A stretch of DNA of 8,314 bases, from the NCBI GenBank assembly GCA_947627835.1, contig CANQXM010000050.1, positions 1 to 8,314 of the forward strand. The letters run 5' to 3'. This document shows positions 5,333 through 8,314 of this stretch, piece after piece. Position 1 is the first letter of the stretch, and each line of letters opens with the position of its first letter. A program made the translations under genes and the position numbers. The DNA comes from an uncultured Bacilli bacterium. Lineage in GTDB: Bacteria > Bacillota_I > Bacilli_A > RF39 > UBA660. The notes beneath the pieces were generated by a model. It was not told the DNA's origin and ran no database searches. It saw only the letters and a program-made list of their open reading frames with translations.

Positions 5333-6259
5333 ATGATGAAGAAGAAGGTATGCTTCGCTTTAAAACTTTTAATCGTGTGTTTTTTTACAATTTTTGTTTC
5401 AGTAAAGGCAGATTCTGGTTGGGACTATGATTATGATTCCAGCGGAAGTTCTTGGGGTTCTAGTTCGTCGTGGGGTAGCGGTTCATCATGGGATTATGAT
5501 TCTGATGGAGGATCTTGGCATTCCAGTTCTTCTAGTCATAGTTCCGGTTATAATTCTAGTTCAAGTTCAGGCCATTTCTTTTTATATGCAGATTCTAATA
5601 TTATGATCATGCTTATTATTTTTATTATTGCAATGATTTATGTTGGAACATTACTCAGAAATATGGAACGCAAAAGTAAAAGCAAAGTCAAAAATACAAT
5701 GTATGCAGATTTAACGGAAGAAAAGATTCGTGAAGTAGATCCAAATTTAAATCTTGAAGAATTTAAAAATGATGTATTTGAAATTTATAATTCAATTCAA
5801 GTTGCATGGATGAATTTTGACACTGAAACCATTCGCAAAAATGTTACCGATGAAATTTATAATATGTATAAAAGTCAATTAGAAATTTTAAAAAGAAAAC
5901 ATCAAAAGAATATGATGGAAGAAATTACTTTAAAAGATATTAAATTAATTCGTTTAGAAAAAGAAAATGATTGTATAACTGCGAGTGTTTATTTAGAAGT
6001 AAAATGTCGTGACTATGTCATTAATGAAAAAACGAAGGCAATTGTGCGAGGTACAAAACAACCAGTTATTATTGAATATGTTTTAACTTTTATAAAATCT
6101 GCATTGCCAGAAAAAGAGATGGAAACCTGTCCTAACTGTGGGGCTCCAATCGAAATGAATGGTTCAGCTACTTGTCCTTATTGTGATAGTACCTTGGTAA
6201 AAACGTCAAAATCTTATGTGATGAGTAAGAAGACTGTAATCAATCAAAGAAAAGGGTGA
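5333..6259 (+). CDS. Membrane TIM44-like domain protein with Ser/Gly/Trp-rich segment and C-terminal zinc ribbon
   Basis: The 308-aa protein has, in order: a signal peptide (1-26, ending VKA-DS), a low-complexity outer segment rich in Ser, Gly, Trp, Asp and His (27-80), and one membrane helix (about 88-107). A basic stretch and a TIM44-like domain follow (about 138-258, LEEFKNDVFEIYNSIQVAWM...), then a zinc ribbon with Cys266, Cys269, Cys281 and Cys284 (CPNCG, CPYC). A cleaved signal plus one helix implies an outside S/W-rich part and a cytoplasmic TIM44-like/zinc part. The architecture is known in Bacillota as TIM44-like proteins of unknown function; protein import is not implied. The start is ATG 5333 or the adjacent ATG 5336, the latter spaced better from GAAGTGG (5324-5330). 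First gene of a three-gene unit; 4 nt separate it from the next. Confidence 0.85.
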   Translation: MMKKKVCFALKLLIVCFFTIFVSVKADSGWDYDYDSSGSSWGSSSSWGSGSSWDYDSDGGSWHSSSSSHSSGYNSSSSSGHFFLYADSNIMIMLIIFIIAMIYVGTLLRNMERKSKSKVKNTMYADLTEEKIREVDPNLNLEEFKNDVFEIYNSIQVAWMNFDTETIRKNVTDEIYNMYKSQLEILKRKHQKNMMEEITLKDIKLIRLEKENDCITASVYLEVKCRDYVINEKTKAIVRGTKQPVIIEYVLTFIKSALPEKEMETCPNCGAPIEMNGSATCPYCDSTLVKTSKSYVMSKKTVINQRKG

Positions 6260-6263
6260 AAAA

Positions 6264-6782
6264 ATGGAAATCAATGAAGCCATGTTTAAAACCAAAGTAG
6301 ATAACATTTTTATCCAGTTATATTCCGCTATAACTTTAGGAAATTTAGAAGAGGTTCGCCACTTTTTAAGTACGAATCTGTATGAAAAAATCAAAAAAGA
6401 AATTGAAAATTTAGAATCAAATTCTGTTATTCAAATTTATGATGAAATTAATGTTAAAGATACGAAGATATTACGAAAGGAGGAAAAAGAAGATACTTTC
6501 ATTGTTGTAGTAGAAATTATTTCAAGATATATGGATTATCAAATTGATAAAGCAACAGGAAAAATAGTGTCTGGTACTGATGAACGAAGAGTAGAAAAAT
6601 TGAATATTTTAACTTTTGAGAAAAAGAAAAATGCTATTTCAAAAGGATTAATTATCAGATGTCCTTCTTGTGGGGCTTCGATGAATGTTAATAAAGATGG
6701 AAAATGTGACTATTGTGGTTCTATTTTTCCACAAGAGAATTATGATTTTGTTTTAGTGTCAATGGAAACAAAAGAATTATAA
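6264..6782 (+). CDS. Soluble TIM44-like domain protein with C-terminal zinc ribbon
   Basis: The 172-aa cytoplasmic protein has no signal or membrane helix. Residues 8-125 align by eye with the TIM44-like domain of the preceding gene product: FKTKVDNIFIQLYSAI matches FKNDVFEIYNSIQVAW, and the strand MDYQIDKATGKIVSGT matches RDYVINEKTKAIVRGT. A zinc ribbon follows (Cys133, Cys136, Cys148, Cys151; CPSCG and CDYCG). It is thus a tandem paralogue lacking the membrane half. The start ATG 6264 lies 4 nt after the previous stop; the ribosome binding site AAAGGGTGA (6251-6259) includes that stop codon, indicating coupled translation. The role is unknown. Shared domains and tight spacing suggest it acts with its membrane-bound neighbour, perhaps as a hetero-oligomer. 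Confidence 0.85.
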   Translation: MEINEAMFKTKVDNIFIQLYSAITLGNLEEVRHFLSTNLYEKIKKEIENLESNSVIQIYDEINVKDTKILRKEEKEDTFIVVVEIISRYMDYQIDKATGKIVSGTDERRVEKLNILTFEKKKNAISKGLIIRCPSCGASMNVNKDGKCDYCGSIFPQENYDFVLVSMETKEL

Positions 6783-6830
6783 GAAACTAAGAAAACGTGT
6801 TAGAATAAATGAGAGGAAGGAAATAGAAAA

Positions 6831-7961
6831 ATGGGTTTATTAAAAGCGTTTACAACAGCAACTTCAAGTGTTTTAGGAGATGAATTTAAAGAATATATTA
6901 CACCACCTGATATGACTAATGTTTTGGTGGCAAGAGGAATCGTTCATCATGGAGATGGAAATAAAAATCCTAGTGAAGGAATTATTACAAATGGAAGTAT
7001 TATCATGGTACCAGAAAGTACTGCGATGATGGTAATTGAAAATGGTAAAATTTTAGAATTTTCAGCTGAGCCAGGAGGTTTTAAATTTGAAACAGGTTCA
7101 GAACATACCATTTTTTCTGGAGGTTTTGGAAAAGGAATTGTAGAAAGTATCAAAAAAATTGGAAGTCGTACTACTTTTGCCGGTCTTCCACCACAAGATC
7201 AGCGCGTATATTATGTAAATTTGCTTGCTTTAACTGGAAATAAATTTGGTTCACCTCAACCTAAAAAAATAACGGATGATAAATATGGAATGCTAGAAGT
7301 AACTTTTTTTGGTGAATATGGTATACAAGTTAGTGATCCTGCCGTATTAGTTCATAATATTATTGGAAGCAATGCTAAAGATATTGTAACATTTCAAGAT
7401 ATTTTAGAAGATCAATTTAAAGCTAAATTCGTAGAAAAATTAACGCAAGCAATTACTTTAGTCATGAGAAAAGAAAAAATTCCTTTTGGTGACATTGGAA
7501 TGTATGGAACGGATATATCTAATGAAATGAATCATTTATTGGAAGAGGATTTAATTTCAAAATATGGTATTAAGATTTCGGATGTAGCAATTGGAGACAT
7601 TAATTTAACCAAAGAATCTATGGAGAGGGTATCTAAAATTGATGATGCAACAATTTTTTCAGATAGTAAATTACAAAGTGGCTTAATGGCAACTGCTAGT
7701 GCAGAGGCATTAAAAAATGCGTCTGCAAATGAAAATGGTTCGATGATGGGCTTCATGGGTATGAATATGGCTAATACAGTTGGAGCATCTTTACTAGATA
7801 AAGTGAATCAAAATCCTTCTTCGGTTCAAAAAGAAGAAACAAATGAGAAAGAACCAAGAAGTTTATTTCAAACCAATGATTCCAATATATGCCCAAATTG
7901 TAAAGCAGAAATTAAGGATTCTAATTTTTGCCCTAATTGTGGAAAGAAACTAAAAGATTAG
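6831..7961 (+). CDS. SPFH domain protein with C-terminal zinc ribbon (YdjI / virion-core-like family)
   Basis: The 376-aa protein belongs to the stomatin/prohibitin/flotillin/HflK superfamily, in the subgroup annotated as virion core protein-like (Bacillus YdjI). The SPFH domain spans about 25-270 and includes SIIMVPESTAMMVIENGKI (56-74), PGGFKFET (81-88), and YYVNLLAL (127-134). A helical segment about 185-215 and an Ala/Ser-rich stretch at 280-300 follow, then a Met/Gly-rich patch (301-317), a polar linker (325-350), and a zinc ribbon (Cys354, Cys357, Cys367, Cys370). No transmembrane helix is seen, so membrane contact would be peripheral or through partners. AGGAAGG (6814-6820) precedes the ATG by 10 nt. 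The 48-nt gap from the upstream gene holds no terminator, so it is probably the third gene of the cassette. In B. subtilis the YdjFGHI proteins act together in envelope stress; the same here is inference. Confidence 0.9.
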   Translation: MGLLKAFTTATSSVLGDEFKEYITPPDMTNVLVARGIVHHGDGNKNPSEGIITNGSIIMVPESTAMMVIENGKILEFSAEPGGFKFETGSEHTIFSGGFGKGIVESIKKIGSRTTFAGLPPQDQRVYYVNLLALTGNKFGSPQPKKITDDKYGMLEVTFFGEYGIQVSDPAVLVHNIIGSNAKDIVTFQDILEDQFKAKFVEKLTQAITLVMRKEKIPFGDIGMYGTDISNEMNHLLEEDLISKYGIKISDVAIGDINLTKESMERVSKIDDATIFSDSKLQSGLMATASAEALKNASANENGSMMGFMGMNMANTVGASLLDKVNQNPSSVQKEETNEKEPRSLFQTNDSNICPNCKAEIKDSNFCPNCGKKLKD

Positions 7962-7981
7962 GATAAAATTAGGAAGAAACC

Positions 7982-8011
7982 AAAAAAGGAAAGGGGGACT
8001 TTTCTTTTTTT
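7982..8011 (+). terminator. Intrinsic terminator after the SPFH gene
   Basis: Stem AAAAAAGGAAAG (7982-7993) with CTTTTCTTTTTT (7999-8010), loop GGGGA, one G-T wobble, followed by another T. It lies 20 nt after the SPFH stop and immediately before the next promoter. Same arms as the terminator at 5192-5220. Confidence 0.85.
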
Positions 8012-8012
8012 C

Positions 8013-8041
8013 TTGCCTTTTGACTTATTCGTCGTTATAAT
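8013..8041 (+). promoter_or_regulatory. Sigma-A-like promoter for the Pro-rich protein gene
   Basis: TTGCCT (8013-8018, 4 of 6) and a perfect TATAAT (8036-8041) are separated by 17 nt. An alternative pair is TTGACT (8020-8025, 5 of 6) with a second TATAAT (8041-8046) at 15 nt. It follows a terminator directly, so this gene starts a new transcript. Predicted RNA start near 8048. Confidence 0.65.
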
Positions 8042-8072
8042 ATAATGTATAGTATAGTAAAGGGGTAGATTT

Positions 8073-8314
8073 ATGAATACTAATGATATCAATACCAATC
8101 AAAATGGAATGAATTCAACAACGAATCCGATGGGAAGCCCTGTACCTCCTACTTCTCCAAATCCAAATATGCAAGCAGAACCAATTGTTCCAAATGTAGA
8201 AAATGTAGCACCTGCTGCCGAGCCGGTAGCTCCTGTAACACCGATGGCACCGGTAGATGCACCAACAGCTCCTACCATGAGTGCTCCAAGTGAACCGGTA
8301 ATGGGAGAAGCAGC
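8073..8314 (+). CDS. Pro/Ala/Val/Asn-rich protein, N-terminal part (3' truncated)
   Basis: The frame is open from ATG 8073 to the window end, giving 80 complete residues. AAAGGGG (8059-8065) lies 7 nt upstream as ribosome binding site, and a strong promoter precedes it. The visible part starts with an Asn/Thr/Gln-rich stretch (about 1-18) and then is dominated by Pro, Ala, Val and Met with an irregular PVAP/APTAP pattern (about 45-75). No signal peptide or membrane helix appears within it. Such disordered N-terminal tails occur in several Bacillota proteins ahead of a membrane or zinc-ribbon domain. The functional domain lies beyond the window, so no role can be given. Confidence 0.75.
   Translation, partial: MNTNDINTNQNGMNSTTNPMGSPVPPTSPNPNMQAEPIVPNVENVAPAAEPVAPVTPMAPVDAPTAPTMSAPSEPVMGEA

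Noticed and set aside
6947..7756. Two minus-strand open frames within the SPFH gene (6947-7153 and 7532-7756)
   Set aside because: Both are antisense shadows of a clear domain-containing gene.
1..8314. CRISPR arrays, tRNA or rRNA genes, insertion sequences, att sites
   Set aside because: No regularly spaced direct repeats, tRNA cloverleaf signatures, transposase motifs or flanking terminal repeats were found by eye on either strand.

Overview
The window comes from a low-GC, Gram-positive-type genome. It has AT-rich intergenic DNA, strong AGGAGG-like ribosome binding sites, hairpin-plus-T-tract terminators and sigma-A-like promoters. TGA is used as a stop (ATGA overlaps) and Trp is TGG, so the standard bacterial code fits and a Mycoplasma-type code does not. 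A peptidoglycan D,D-carboxypeptidase gene directly followed by spmA and spmB points to an endospore-forming member of the Bacillota (Bacilli, Erysipelotrichia or Clostridia, possibly an uncultured gut lineage). I cannot place it more precisely.

Layout: (1) positions 1-443 hold the 3' end of rmuC, which meets uppP (minus strand, 483-1295) tail to tail over a bidirectional terminator. (2) A short AT-rich gap with a palindromic, two-way -10 element separates uppP from a plus-strand pair: a 65-aa two-helix membrane protein and a 217-aa protein that looks like the DUF3603/YjbA family. The pair is coupled by an ATGA overlap and ends at a terminator. (3) A D-Ala-D-Ala carboxypeptidase, spmA and spmB (2270-4445) form a tight overlapping operon. 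It is preceded by a sequence resembling the mother-cell sigma-E promoter. (4) A membrane-anchored glucosaminidase-like lysin (4540-5193) has its own promoter and terminator. (5) A three-gene cassette (5333-7961) follows: a membrane TIM44-like protein with an S/G/W/D-rich outer segment, a soluble TIM44-like paralogue, and an SPFH (stomatin/prohibitin, YdjI-like) protein. All three end in a four-cysteine zinc ribbon, and the cassette closes with a terminator nearly identical to the one after the lysin. (6) A strong promoter starts a Pro/Ala/Val/Asn-rich protein that runs off the window at 8314.

Most of the window concerns the cell envelope: lipid carrier recycling (UppP), spore cortex trimming and core dehydration (Dac, SpmA, SpmB), peptidoglycan cleavage (glucosaminidase), and a probable membrane-organising or membrane-stress complex (TIM44-like/SPFH). 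The best candidate for a poorly described system is the triple zinc-ribbon cassette. It partly recalls the ydjFGHI envelope-stress operon of Bacillus subtilis but lacks a PspA gene here and contains a duplicated TIM44-like module.
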